This document shows, piece by piece, positions 1-10,989 of a DNA stretch of 64,000 nucleotides. Under the pieces are notes generated by a model. It saw only the letters and a list, made by a program, of their open reading frames with translations, ran no database searches and had not been told where the DNA came from. The stretch covers positions 58,718,008-58,782,007 of the forward strand of contig CM059973.1 of NCBI GenBank assembly GCA_030490835.1. Direction: 5' to 3'. Position 1 is the first letter of the stretch. Every line of letters begins with the position of its first letter. A program made the position numbers and the translations under genes. This DNA is from Annona cherimola (taxonomy: Eukaryota > Streptophyta > Magnoliopsida > Magnoliales > Annonaceae).

Positions 1-1
1 T

Positions 2-973
2 CCTGCAAATCTCTCACTTGATCAGATATACAATCAGCTCACTCGGAGCAACAAATATCATCCCGGGATTAAGTTTTTACACTACATGGATCTATCCCCA
101 AGGCTGCGGGTTCTACGCCTGCTAATAGCTCACTGCATATATCCCAAAGGCGGAGGAAGAAATCAGTTGAATCCTCAAGAAGCCGGGATACTATGGAAGA
201 TTGTGAACAGGGTAAAAGTCAGCATTCCCCGTTTATTCCTTGAAGCCCTTAGTTGCAGAAAGGACAATCCACGGGGAGTCCTACCCTATGGTACCTGGAT
301 CACGAAGATCCTTGAGCATTTCGAGGTGGATATTGAAGGTGAGCCCTTCGAAGTATTGAAATCCACCAATGCAATCAATAAGGCATTGATCCAGAGAATG
401 AAGATCAATGTAAATGAGCTTAGGGCAAAAGCAGAGGCTCCTGAAGAAGGACAAGCACATACTGAGGGGGAGCAGTCTCCAGAGGCACCACCTGCTCCAC
501 CACAGGACATTCATGAGGAGCCCGCCTCTCCTATGTCGCATGGATCCTTCTCTCCATAGGGATCTGCCATTCCAGATCCGACACCTCAACCTTCATCCCA
601 GGAGACCAGTTTACAGACTATTCGAGATGAGATAGCTGCCCTACGAGAAGAAATGGGTCAACAAGAGAATAGAATCACAAGTCTCGTCTCCGGGGTCCTC
701 ATCATGGATATGCATTCCCGAAAAGATCGTATTAATCGGGAAATGCGTACCATTCGATATCATCTCGCATCTGGGCGACACCGAAATCAGCCCATACCTG
801 AACTTGATCCATTTGAATCCGGATCAGTTCATCGAGATCCAACTCCCGCACCTGTCTCTTCATTTTACTCATCAGCTCATGTTCGACCCATCAAACCCAT
901 TCAATCGTCATATCCCATTTCCAAATTTCAATTCACCAAATCCTTGGTAATTGAGCCGTTTTTGAAGGATTGA
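2..973 (+). pseudogene. SIRE-type envelope-like ORF, 3' part, one nonsense codon
   Basis: One reading frame is open from the window edge to the TGA at 971-973 apart from a single TAG at 557-559, probably a decayed CAG. The segment around residues 20-110 (motifs YPKGGGRNQLNPQEA and YGTWITKILE) is the conserved core of the plant transposon protein found as the third ORF of SIRE/Maximus copia elements. A Pro/Glu-rich linker follows, then a short coiled-coil-like heptad stretch (IRDEIAALREEMGQQENRI) and a basic tail. The same core recurs at 38700-39717, where it directly follows a copia pol, which supports the assignment. The function of these envelope-like proteins is unproven; no membrane span is visible in this part. 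The start lies outside the window. Confidence 0.8.
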
Positions 974-1257
974 CAAAAAGAGGGAGATATGATAGAGTTT
1001 TTTTTGAGTACATAGCATAGGCTTTTAGAACATTTTGGGTTGGGTAGCTTGTATTTAGGTTTTACTTTTGCTTTACATTGTAATCTGTATGAATCATGAT
1101 AATATGAAACTTAATTTATGTTCTAATATTCGTTTCATGCATGTTATACTTTGTTTGAAAGATATTGTGATGATTTGTTTTGGAAACTATATGAATGTGA
1201 TTTTCATGAAAGGTACAAACTCAAATTAGTTTTGTCAATCATCAAAAAGGTGGAAAT
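974..1257 (+). other. 3' internal spacer of SIRE-type element with two polypurine tracts
   Basis: AT-rich non-coding stretch between the envelope-like stop codon and the LTR. A purine run (GACAAAAAGAGGGAGATA) lies immediately after the stop, and a second (ATCAAAAAGGTGGAAAT) immediately precedes the LTR. The second is in the normal position for priming plus-strand DNA. The left-hand copy on the opposite strand has the same pair at 23634-23650 and 23373-23391, so the doubled tract belongs to the family and is not an accident here. Confidence 0.65.
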
Positions 1258-2956
1258 TGTTGGAAACAATGTTTAAAACAAAACAAAATTGACCAAAGCA
1301 TGAGTTTTGATGATTAACAAAGTCAAATTTGAGTATAAAGTGATTACTAATGATTATGTTGAATGTCTTAAGGAATGAAATCAGCCAAGTCGATTCCCAA
1401 GTCGACTTGGACTTCGACTTAGGGTGAAGTCGATCCCAAAGTCGACTCCACCTTCGACCTCAAATGAAACCTCATGGCCAGAGTTGAAATTGGAAGGAGA
1501 GCAGCTGAAGTCGCAGGCCAAGTCGACTCCACTTGCGACTTGGATGCCAAGTCGCAGACGAAGTCGACTCCAGCATCGACTTAGAGATGCACAGTTCCTT
1601 CCAGAGTTGATTTTGGGACACAAAAATGCCGAAGTCGCAGACGAAGTCGACTCCAGGTGCGACTTGGGTGAAGTCGCAGATGAAGTCGACCCCGAGTTCG
1701 ACTTGAGTTCTTTAAAAACCAAAATACAGACTCAAGCTCATTTTCAAGATCAACTTGGGATTTTTCAAATCCAATTCGAAGGTACAATCTCATTATCAAT
1801 TCTCAAGTCTAAGGCACAGCTTCGAACATAAGTTGAAGATGAAGAAGTTCAAGTCATGAAGACTACTATCTAAGACAAGTCCTTCAAGAAGATTTACAAA
1901 TATAAGAAGCCATTTCAGAAGTAAGAAGATTCAAGAAAGAAAGCTAAGCAAGCTAGAGAAAATCAAATAAAGACCAAGCAAATTTCAGCACAAAGACAGG
2001 TCAAGTCGCAACCCAAGTCGACTCCAATATCGACTTGAGGTCAAGTCTGAAACCAAGTCGACCCAGACTCAGACTTGAGAAACGCAGAACTGAAGTCGCA
2101 GACGAAGTCGACTCCAGTTACGACTTGGGAAGCCAAGTCGCAGACGAAGTCGACTCCACCTGCGACTTGGGGAACCAACGTTCAAATTTTTGAACGTTGG
2201 AACATTTATTGCGCGCCAACCACTTTTATAACGTTCAAATCTTCCCCATTCTATAAATAGACACTCAAGCAAACGAGAATATATACACTACATTGTCTAA
2301 AGAGAGAAAAGAAGTGCAAACAAGAGCTCCCATTTTCTTTTCTCTAAATTTGAGTGATCTATACATTTTCAAAGGAAGAAAGAGCTTCAAGTTGCAAGTA
2401 GCTTCAACGACATACAACCGGTTGCTTCTACAAGTTCTTCCTCAAGCTGAATCTTGCCTGCACAACTCAGTAAAGTGTAGATCTTCCTTATTTTCATTAT
2501 TCTTTGTGATTGGTCTTGGTTTGAGTTTGTTGTAACAAATCAAGACGTTGCAAGTAGAGTTGTGATTGGAGGTGAACTCATCACCTACTTGTATCAAGTG
2601 TATAAGCCCCCTAGAGCTAGAATCTAGAAGAGAGCATAGGCTCTGATTGTGTATGCCCCCTAAAGCTAGAATCTAGAAGAGAGCGGAGTCTCTAAGTGTA
2701 TTCACGGAATACATAGTGGAACCCAAGTCACAACGGTGTGTGAGCTTGGAAGAGTGGAGCAGGGAGAGGTTGCCCGAACCACTATAAATCTTGCCTACTG
2801 TTTACCTTATTGCTTTCACTATTTCATTGCTTTCTATTTGTTTCAATCAAGGGGATTAAGTTTACAAGGGGTTAAGTTTTAATTTTACCGAGGAATTTTG
2901 TAAGAACCCAATTCACCCCTCCCCTCTTGGGTTTTGCCATTAACTCGGGACCAATA
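1258..2956 (+). repeat. SIRE-type copia LTR (first of a tandem pair)
   Basis: Begins TGTTGGAA after a polypurine tract and ends CTCGGGACCAATA; the usual family end is CCAACA. Length is 1699 bp. The U3 carries many copies of a GTCGAC-centred motif (1380-1700 and 1995-2170). A TATA box lies at 2251-2259. The downstream part has a short direct duplication around CTAGAATCTAGAAGAGAGC (about 2605 and 2665) and a conserved 3' end with CACCCCTCCCCTCTTGGG. Boundaries rest on alignment by eye with the other five family LTRs in the window. Confidence 0.85.
2251..2259 (+). promoter_or_regulatory. LTR TATA box
   Basis: CTATAAATA sits between the GTCGAC-rich U3 and the conserved downstream part of the LTR. 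Equivalent boxes occur in the sister LTRs at about 4129-4137 (ATTATAAATA) and 40734-40743 (ATTATATATAG), all followed by a similar ACTCAAG-type sequence. This is the expected Pol II start region of the element. Confidence 0.6.
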
Positions 2957-3002
2957 AGGTATAAACTCAAATTGATTTATCAATCATCAAAAAGGGGGAG
3001 AT
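2957..3002 (+). other. 46-bp internal remnant between two LTRs
   Basis: This short piece matches the 46 bp just upstream of the first LTR (about 1211-1257): the same AAACTCAAATT stretch, then TCAATCATCAAAAAGG and a polypurine tract. It is therefore the extreme 3' end of an element's internal region, caught between two same-strand LTRs. Confidence 0.8.
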
Positions 3003-4784
3003 TGTTGGAATCAATGGCAAATTAAGCACAATCTGTGTTTTGATGATTAACAACTCAATTTGAGTAAGTTTTGAGTACTAATATGTTTTGTGGAAACTAT
3101 TTAAAGGATAGAAAATTAAAAATCAGAATCTGATAGATCAAGTTGCAAAACCAAGTCGACTCAGCTATTGACTTGAGTCAAGTCGATACCCAAGTTGACC
3201 TCAGGATCAACTTGGAAAGAAGCAGAACTTTTCAGTGCTGAATTTTGATCAAAGATAGGTGAAGTCGCAAGGCCAAGTCAACTTCATCTGCGACTTGGGT
3301 GAAGTCACAGACCCAAGTCGACTCCACCATCGACTTCAAGTACTCAAAACTTCCAGCATTGAAATTGGGATCCAAGACAGGTGAAGTCGCAAGTCCAAGT
3401 CGACTCTAGCTGCGACTTGGGTGAAGTCGCAGACCCAAGTCGACTCCACCAGTGACTTCAGATGCTCAAACCTTCCAGCGTTTAAAATTGAATCCAAGAC
3501 TGGTGAAGTCGCACCCGAAGTCTCACCCTCAGGTCGACTCCACATGTGACTTGAAGTGAAGTTGATCCCCAAGTCGACCCAGATATCTGACTTGAGTCAG
3601 ATTGAAGATGAATATAGTCCAGATAAGAAATTCTACATGATAAAATCATTCAAGACAATATTCTACTCAAGAAAAAATCATTTGGCTATTTCTATGGATT
3701 GCAAAATCAAGAATATCAAAGCATCCTAAATCCAAGGCATGAAGATAAAGTTTTCAAGGGTAATTGAACATAACAAAGCTTCAAGATTGAGTATTCAGTG
3801 GAAGAACAAATACAAGATAAATGACAAGCAAGCAAGTTTCAAAAGAAATTCAAGTTCATCAAGTGAATACAGAAAGTGAAGTCACACCCGAAGTCGACTT
3901 CACCTGAGACTTGGGTCAAGTCCAAGACTAAGTCGACCTGATGTGGATCTTGAAGTATTTGCTGAGAATGAAGTCACACCCTAAGTCGACTCCAGTATGC
4001 GACTTGGGTGAAGTCACACCTGAAGTCGACTTCATATGCGACGTGGGTCGCAATGGTCAGAAAAATTCAAATGTTGGTGCATTAAATGTGCGCCACCTAC
4101 CTCCAAACGTTCGAATTTACTCTACCATTATAAATATGCATTCAAGTGAACGTGCTAGAGGTTAGAGAAAGCATTAACTGAGATCCAACTACCATCCTTT
4201 CCAAGCATTAAGTGATCAACACAAGTTTCAAGTGAAGAACTACGCTCCAACTTGCTGCATACTTTAAAGCTGATCAAATCATCTCTTCTACAAGTTCTTC
4301 CACGAGCTGAAATCTGCCTACACAATCTGTAAAGTGTAGATTTCTTTATTTGATTCATTATTTGTATTTGATACTTGGTTTGATATTGGTGTTTTGAACC
4401 AAGTGATAGCAAAGTAGCGTTGTTACTTGAGTGGGACTCGTCACCTACTTGTGCCGTGATTTGTACACACCCCCTAGAGCTGGAATCTAGAAGAGAGCTA
4501 TTGCTCTAGTTATATTTGATAATACATAGTGAAACCCAAGTCACAAAGGGTGTGAGCTTGGAAGAGTGGAGTAGGGGATGTTGCCCGAACCACTATAAAA
4601 CCTTTGTCTACTACTGTGGTTTGCATTTCTGATTTTATTGCTTTATTACTCTTCATATTATTCATTTGTTTCATTAAAGGGATTAAATTAAAAAAAAAGA
4701 AAAAAATTATGTTTAAGTAAAAATTTCAAAGTACCCAATTCACCCATCTCCTCTTGGGTAATAGTCATAAACTCGGGACCAATA
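3003..4784 (+). repeat. SIRE-type copia LTR (second of a tandem pair)
   Basis: Begins TGTTGGAATC after an AAAAAGGGGGAGAT polypurine tract and ends CTCGGGACCAATA, sharing the unusual TA end with the first LTR. Length is 1782 bp. GTCGAC-type motifs lie at 3140-3570 and 3885-4045, and a TATA box at about 4129-4137. The shared terminal variant suggests that the two LTRs come from the same element or subfamily. Confidence 0.85.
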
Positions 4785-5413
4785 TCACCATCGCAATCTA
4801 CATCACAACATAAATCTGCTACACAACCATTGGCTGAAAATTTTGCCAAGCCAGCTTGCTTTGCTAAAAAACTCTCCAGCCACCAATCTTCAGACTCTCA
4901 AATATTTTCAGCCACCTAAATAATTTCTTGCCACTTAAAAATCTGCTTACCTATTTTTTTAGTTGATTTGAAATTTTCTACTCTACATAAGCATGCTATT
5001 ACTGAATTTTATCATGTTCTGAGTGTTATTCACCGCCTTCTTTCAACTCAAAAATATGTTGTATAAAAAAATTATGTGATTTTTTCAATGGAAAAAAAGA
5101 TCTGTTACTTCTGTTGCCGTCGAATTGTAAAGATTTCAACCGGCTAAAAAGTTTTTTCCACCTGCTTGAAAATTCTTAGCATTGGCCATTGCTTGAAAAT
5201 TTCTAGTCATTGAAAATTTTGATTTTTGTGATAGCACCTAAAATTCCAAACATTGTTGCTCGTGCCTAAATTCTCATTGTAGGCAATGACTAGGAGGAAA
5301 TTAAATTCTTAGATCTCATCTCTTCCTATCATCATTGGTCATCTTACAGGTCAATTCTGCTTCTTTTCAAACCTCATTCTGCTTCATGGATAGCTTCCAC
5401 CCTAGCAGCATAT
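4785..5413. other. No gene recognised; probably 5' side of a decayed copia fragment
   Basis: AT-rich sequence without a usable reading frame. It is continuous across the solo LTR at 5414-6969 with the decayed copia gag that starts near 6990, so it was probably one stretch before that insertion. I see no conserved protein motif here. Confidence 0.35.
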
Positions 5414-6969
5414 GTTGTGAACTCAACTAGAAAATCAAATATAATCTATGTTTTGATGATTAGAAATCTAATTTTGAGTACTAAAGGTTATTAACATATT
5501 GGTGAATTTCTTTAAACCATAGCAGACGAAATCTTGTATCCAAGTTGACTCAGACACGCGACTTTGGTCAAGTTTATATCTAAGTCGACCCCCAAAAGCA
5601 ACTTAGGTTGAAGGAATGCAAGTCTTAAAGAGCAGACAGGTTAAGTCGCAAATTCAAATTGACTTCGATTACGACTTGGACGACGTTGAGAGCCAAGTCA
5701 ACTTAAGGGGTTGCATATTTTCACTAACTTAAAGTTGAACGAACGAAGCCACACCCCAAGTTAACTCCACCCTAAGACTTGATTCAAGTTGAGCTAAGGT
5801 TTCGACCTACATTTCTAAAGAGTCAAGCAAATCTTCAAAGACTAAGTACTAAATGTCAAGTCGTACATCCAAGTTGACTTTGCCAAGCGACTTGGGTAAA
5901 GTCCAAGATCAAGTTGACTAAACAAAAAACTTGGAAGATTAAAGCCATAAGAACAGAAGCTTTGAAGTTTTAAGATTCAAGAAAATTGTGAAGTCACATA
6001 GTGAAGTTGACTTCTCCAAAGACTTGGGCAAAGTTCCAAGGCAAAGTCAATTGCATATCTCCACTAACTGAATGTACCATATGCGAAGTTGCACCCGAAG
6101 TTGACTCCACATGTGACTTGGGTTAAGTTGAGGACTAAGTCCATTTAAGATGGAACTCCAGGAGCACTGCATTTCAGAGGAAAACTTAAGAAGTAAAAAA
6201 GCTCCGATTAAAGTCGCGACCCAAGTTGACTCCAGTGTACGACTTAGGTGAAGCCGCAGCCAAAGTTGACTTCAGCAACGACTTGCATTATAACAGTTGA
6301 AAATTTGAACTCCACATAAGGTTTGAATTTACTTCTCCATTATTTAAAGCACTCAAATGGAGTGAAGAGGGTTAGCTAGAGTATTCGTTAAGCCTTCACT
6401 TTCCTGTTTCGAAGTAATTAAGAGATCATTACGTGCTTAAAAAGAAGAACTACAATATTCACTGTAAGTGCTGAAGTTTCTCATCAATATCAAACTTCAA
6501 CAAGTTCTTCTCTATGTTAAAATTCTCTCTACACAATTTGTAATGTGTTGAACTTTCTTTTAATCCCCTTTCTTGTAATTCTACCTGGCTTTGTGTTGGA
6601 GACCAATGCCAACTAAAGAAAAGTAGTGAACGGTTGAAGTGTGACTCATCGTCTACTTGTGATGTGATTATAAAAGCCCTCTAGAGCTATAACATAAAAG
6701 AAAGCAAGGGCTCTAGTTGTATACCTATTGATATAGTGGAACTCAAAACATAAGGATGTGTTCTTTGAAAAGCGGCGTAAAAAGGGTTGTCCCCAACTAC
6801 TATAATTTCTTGTGTACGCTATTATTACTCTATTTTCTCTATTACTCTCCATATTTTTACTCAAAGGGACTTAATTCACAAGGGGTTAAGTTTAAGATAT
6901 TAAAAAAAATTTAAAAGAACCCAATTCGCCCCTCCCCTTTTAGGTTTTTCTACAAATTCGGGACCAACA
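5414..6969 (+). repeat. Solo LTR of the SIRE-type family with target duplication
   Basis: Begins TGTTG and ends GGACCAACA, with the family's GTCGAC-type motifs (5525-6290) heavily decayed by transitions (many GTTGAC and GTCAAC). The flanking 5-mers are GCATA (5409-5413) and ACATA (6970-6974), matching at four of five positions. There is no internal sequence, so this is a solo LTR left by LTR-LTR recombination. It is more diverged than the other family members in the window and is probably the oldest. Confidence 0.8.
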
Positions 6970-6984
6970 ACATATACCGATGTT

Positions 6985-7800
6985 TTTGTTCATCCACTAG
7001 TTCTATTTTTCATAACTTATGTTAATCTGTATGAAGTTAACCACCACATTGCTAAATGAAAAAAAAATTATCTTTGGTGGGCAAGAGTTGTTTTAGTTGC
7101 CCTCAATGGAAAATCAACACTTGAGTATATTAATGGTAAAATTGTAATTCTCGAACCAAAAGACTCTAAATTTAAAGAATGGTTGGCTATGAATATTCTT
7201 ATTTTGATTGGTTATTTAATTATACAAAACTACAAATATATGAGATACTTGTGGAATTCTCTCAAAGAAGTGTAAAGTCAATAAAATAATGCCTCTAGAA
7301 TTATTAAACGGTAACAAGAAATTGGCCATATAGAGAAAAAATTAAATCAATCTTTAGTTAAATATTTGCACATATGAAGAAGCAATAGGATGAACTAAGA
7401 TAATATCATTCCCTAACTAAAAAACTAGAAAATTATTTAAATGGAGAAGAATAAGACAAACTTTTCAGCTATTGACAGGGTTAAAACCAAAATACGAAGA
7501 TCTTAAGAGACAAACACTAATGAGATCATCACTTTTCTCCCTTTCTAATGTTTGCGTAATCATCCAAAGAGAAGAAACGAAAAGTAGGATAATGAAATCA
7601 AAACATAGAATAGAAATTGAAATTGAAATAAAAAATTTAACTTTAGAGGACTTACATAATATGGAAGAAAAGAATCAAGTTCTTTGCGAGCCAAAGGAAA
7701 TCGCTCTCACTGTGATCACTATAATAAAATAGGATATATTAAATATTGATGTTGGGTATTATATCCTCATTTAAGAGCCTATAAAGAAAAGGAGTTTGTA
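6985..7800 (+). pseudogene. Decayed Ty1/copia gag, another lineage
   Basis: Reading across frameshifts gives a recognisable copia gag order. There is an N-terminal part with LNGKSTLEYINGKIVILEP and LWNSLKEV near 7085-7275. The gag core has TGLKPKYEDLKRQTLMRSSL near 7475-7530, then an IIQREE segment. A zinc knuckle near 7705-7750 has its second Cys changed to Tyr and an in-frame stop (CDHYNKIGYIKY, stop, C). The fragment resembles the UBN2/DUF4219 type of gag and is clearly different from the gag of the two large copia copies. No protease, integrase or RT follows. Confidence 0.7.
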
Positions 7801-8218
7801 AGTGCCCATACTAAAACCTGATTTCTCTCACCACTTCCCACTCCTTCACTAACACCTATACCAAAAGACTAGGTATTTATGCACTTCCAATAAAATTTCA
7901 CATAATGGAGATATGCTTAACAACACTAATGGTGTCCTATAAAAGATCTAAGAATGATCTTCAAAAAATTATCTGGAGGATATTTAAAAAAGACTCCTCT
8001 CATTGCTACAACTCTATTTTTTCCATTTTCAAACTCCCATAATCCTACTTAAAATTCACTACACGTGTTAGGACACTTTTGATCCCTATACTTACCATTG
8101 TTTGTAGGAAAGAGCTCCTTCTATTCTTTTCTTTTGCAAGTATCTTTTTGACCACTTCTTTTTTATTCATGGAGCACAATTAGTCAATTTTTGACCTTGA
8201 GAATGCTGGGCAAAGGGG
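7801..8218. other. No gene recognised
   Basis: AT-rich stretch between the decayed copia gag and the gypsy-type LTR. It may be further decayed element DNA, but no motif can be supported. Confidence 0.3.
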
Positions 8219-9586
8219 TGACTATTCAATTATCTCCGCAAGTGCATGGGTCATGAATTATAGTATTTAATAAGATCAATCTCATAGAGAATTCAGGAAT
8301 TAAGATATTGAATTTAAATACTTTATAAAAAATACCAAGAGAAGATGATGGGATTAAAGAAATAGTGAAAATAAAAAGCAGGTCTTGAGAACGTTAAATG
8401 AGTATTAAAAGTTTTTGAGATAAGTGAACCTAAAGTCTAGGGTTTACATACGACATGTTCGATGGATACGTGGTATATTTATTTAATCAGGATGTTACAT
8501 ATTAAAGGAGAATAAACACTAAATTGACCTTGTACCCTCTCTTGAGACCTGCAAGATATATCATAATCTTCTTAACTATCTATTCTCATAGGATTAAGTC
8601 AATTAAAATTCATTAAGTTCTTCAGTAGTTATGAAATTTCTCAAGTTCATCATGCCTTTTTCATGGTCTAGATTTTCAGGTTCAATATCCTGATTATTAT
8701 ATATTAGACTTCCACCTTTCGGTTCCTTTACCTAATATATAGAATCATTGCCAAAGTGGGAGCTCAAACACTTAATAATTTTTAAATCCACAAAATATCA
8801 AATTAACACACAATATCATGAAAGAAAAATCATAATATTCTTTACATAGTTCACATGTTACATCCTAAACCCTAGACTATGGGTTTAGCCTTTCATGTTT
8901 ATAATGAAAGTTTAATACAAAATAATAATATATTCAAAGTCCATCAAAAATAGGATAATTAAATCAAAAAAAGAAGAAAGAGAAAGCTTATTGATTTGAA
9001 AGCTTCAATGATGTCTTGACAACTCCAAGCAATACGTCATCTCGTTTCTTTCCTCGTGTTCTTGATTTTTCTCACTCTCCAACCTCAACCCTAGTTTCAA
9101 GGACATTCTAAGATACCTTAATATGTGTATGATAAATGTTTGTATAGTGATACCCAAGAAACTTGCACAAAACTAGTCCGATGCGGATTAAATCTGCACT
9201 TTCATCCTGAAAATAGCCTAGGCCTTGTTGCACTGTCTCCTTATATTTGCTTTGAATTTTTGATGTTTTGCTGCCCTACATGTCTTGAACCATGTTAAAA
9301 CTTCTTCAACACGCCCTAGGTCATTTTGATAATTATTTTGCCTCTTTTTAATTCTTTTAAATCGTCTAATTGAATCGGTCTTGATCCCCATGCTTCAATT
9401 CTCTAAGAATTATGTGTGTTTTGTACCAAAATCACCTAACTTTGTTTATACCGATCAATCATGAATGTTTTGCTCTAAAAAAAGTTAAATCAATTAATAT
9501 TTGATTCAAAACATTATATTTACTCATATTCTTATCTAAATATCACCAAAATATTGAGCATGAAAATAATACAATAGTGATATGCA
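8219..9586 (-). repeat. Gypsy-type LTR copy, reverse orientation
   Basis: Shares a long block with the solo LTR at 27551-30456 (CCGCAAGTGCA(T/C)GGGTC, GGTCTAGG/GTCTAGGG, AAAGGAGAA(T/C)AAAC, TATTCT(C/T)ATAGGATTAAGT) and, inverted, with the LTR at 17620-19218. The ends given (TGACTATT...ATGCA) are the best alignment by eye and may be off by a few tens of bases. No convincing 5-bp duplication flanks it. Confidence 0.65.
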
Positions 9587-9599
9587 CCAAAATATCTAC

Positions 9600-10560
9600 G
9601 AGAACCAGATCAAGGGAAATGGACTCAATGTTATTATCACTAAGAACAATTTCAAGAGATAATGACTATGCTATGGGACTAAAAAGCACAAAAACAATCA
9701 ACTTCTTCTGCACACCATCAAATGCATGAACCTGGAATGTAAGTTCCTAGTCCCTCACGACAGGAACTTATTAGTAATATCTCTTCTCAAATTCCTTTAC
9801 CTCAATTTATCAACTTCACTAGGCGTTCTCCTTTTGTTCCAAAAATTATTAATAAACCCCTTCCTCACAAATGCAAAGACATTGCCAATCTGATCCCCAA
9901 GACCATCTTCATGTCTTTTGTATAAATGTTGACCTAATGGGCTTCTCGAATAAGATTAAATGTCAATCCTTTATTAGCACTTTGGAAGAGAAAACAAGAG
10001 CATGGTTTTGCAGCTTACTGCCAGCGTAAATCACCTCCTTTAATTCTTTATCTAAAAGTTTATTACTAAAGTTCATAAATTGAGTCGTTGACACAAAAAG
10101 GCCCTGAAGCGTCTACCACGTGCAATAAGGGGAAATTGAACACTTGCATGATTTCGTAGATCATTTCAATCATGAATGTACCTTGGTTCAAGGACTAATT
10201 CTTGAGCTCATGAAAGCCACTTTTATTGGAGGATTATGTCCAAGTATGCTATGTACAAAACTCAAAGTCCACAAGCTTAATACCATTCTAGAGTTTTTCA
10301 GGATTGCCAATAAATAAATGAACACTGAAGAACAAACGAAACAGAAGTAACAAACCTAATAAGGTAATAACAAAAAAGATTTAACAAAAAAATGCCCCAA
10401 ACCTTCAAGCAACAGGTTACTAAAAAAAGGTTATAAGGAAGGACAACTTTTGTCGTCAAGTAAAAAAATACACCCCTTTAATCTCTTCTCAGGATAAATT
10501 TTTTTCGCCATCAATGATAGGCTTCTTAAAAAGGGCAAAGTAGATGAAAGCCCCCTAGAA
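9600..10560 (+). pseudogene. Tat-lineage Ty3/gypsy gag, decayed
   Basis: Conceptual translation with stops and frameshifts gives a retrotransposon gag core. The segment around 9905-10015 reads DHLHVFCINVDLMGF, then KCQSFISTLEEKTRAWFCSL, the hallmark of the gypsy gag capsid domain (Retrotrans_gag). It is followed near 10140-10215 by IEHLHDFVDHFNHE and LVQGLILELMKATF. The order and spacing match Tat elements whose protease follows at 10970. No intact frame of any length remains. Confidence 0.7.
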
Positions 10561-10751
10561 AAAGCGATATGTCCCTTTGATGTGCGCAATATGAAGATGA
10601 TAAACAGTCCACATAAGATGCATATAGCTAAAGAATGCTATCGAAGACCGAATCAGAAAAGATCAGCCTACCCAATTTGTAAAAAAAAAATTGAAGAGAA
10701 AGTCCACATTACTTCTCCTAAGGTAGATTTACTAAGTACGAATTTTCTAAT

Positions 10752-10989
10752 GCCTCTACACATAGAATCATATCCACCATCCATAGTGGCATCGCCTATG
10801 GAGGCAGCACAAAATCAGTCAAAAGAAGATACACATGTTCAAAGCAAATATCGAATAAAAGGCCTAGTCTACCTCTACACATGAAATCATATCCACCATC
10901 CATAGTGGCATCGCCTGTGCAGGCAGCACAAAATCAGTCAAAAGAAGATACATACGTTCAAAGAAAACATTGATTAAAAGGCCTAGTCT
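10752..10989 (+). repeat. 118-bp tandem duplication at gag-protease junction
   Basis: Two adjacent copies (about 10752-10869 and 10870-10989) each run from CCTCTACACAT(A)GAAATC through CCACCATCCATAGTGGCATCG and CAAAATCAGTCAAAAGAAGAT to GGCCTAGTCTA. They differ at only a few positions, so the duplication is younger than most of the decay around it. It lies in the linker between gag and protease of the Tat-like element. Confidence 0.8.

Noticed and set aside
1381..1831. Frames on both strands in the LTR U3 (products with repeated Ser-Arg-Leu-Arg or Lys-Ser-Thr-Pro)
   Set aside because: They arise from the GTCGAC-module repeats in U3, recur in other LTRs in different frames, and have no consistent start.
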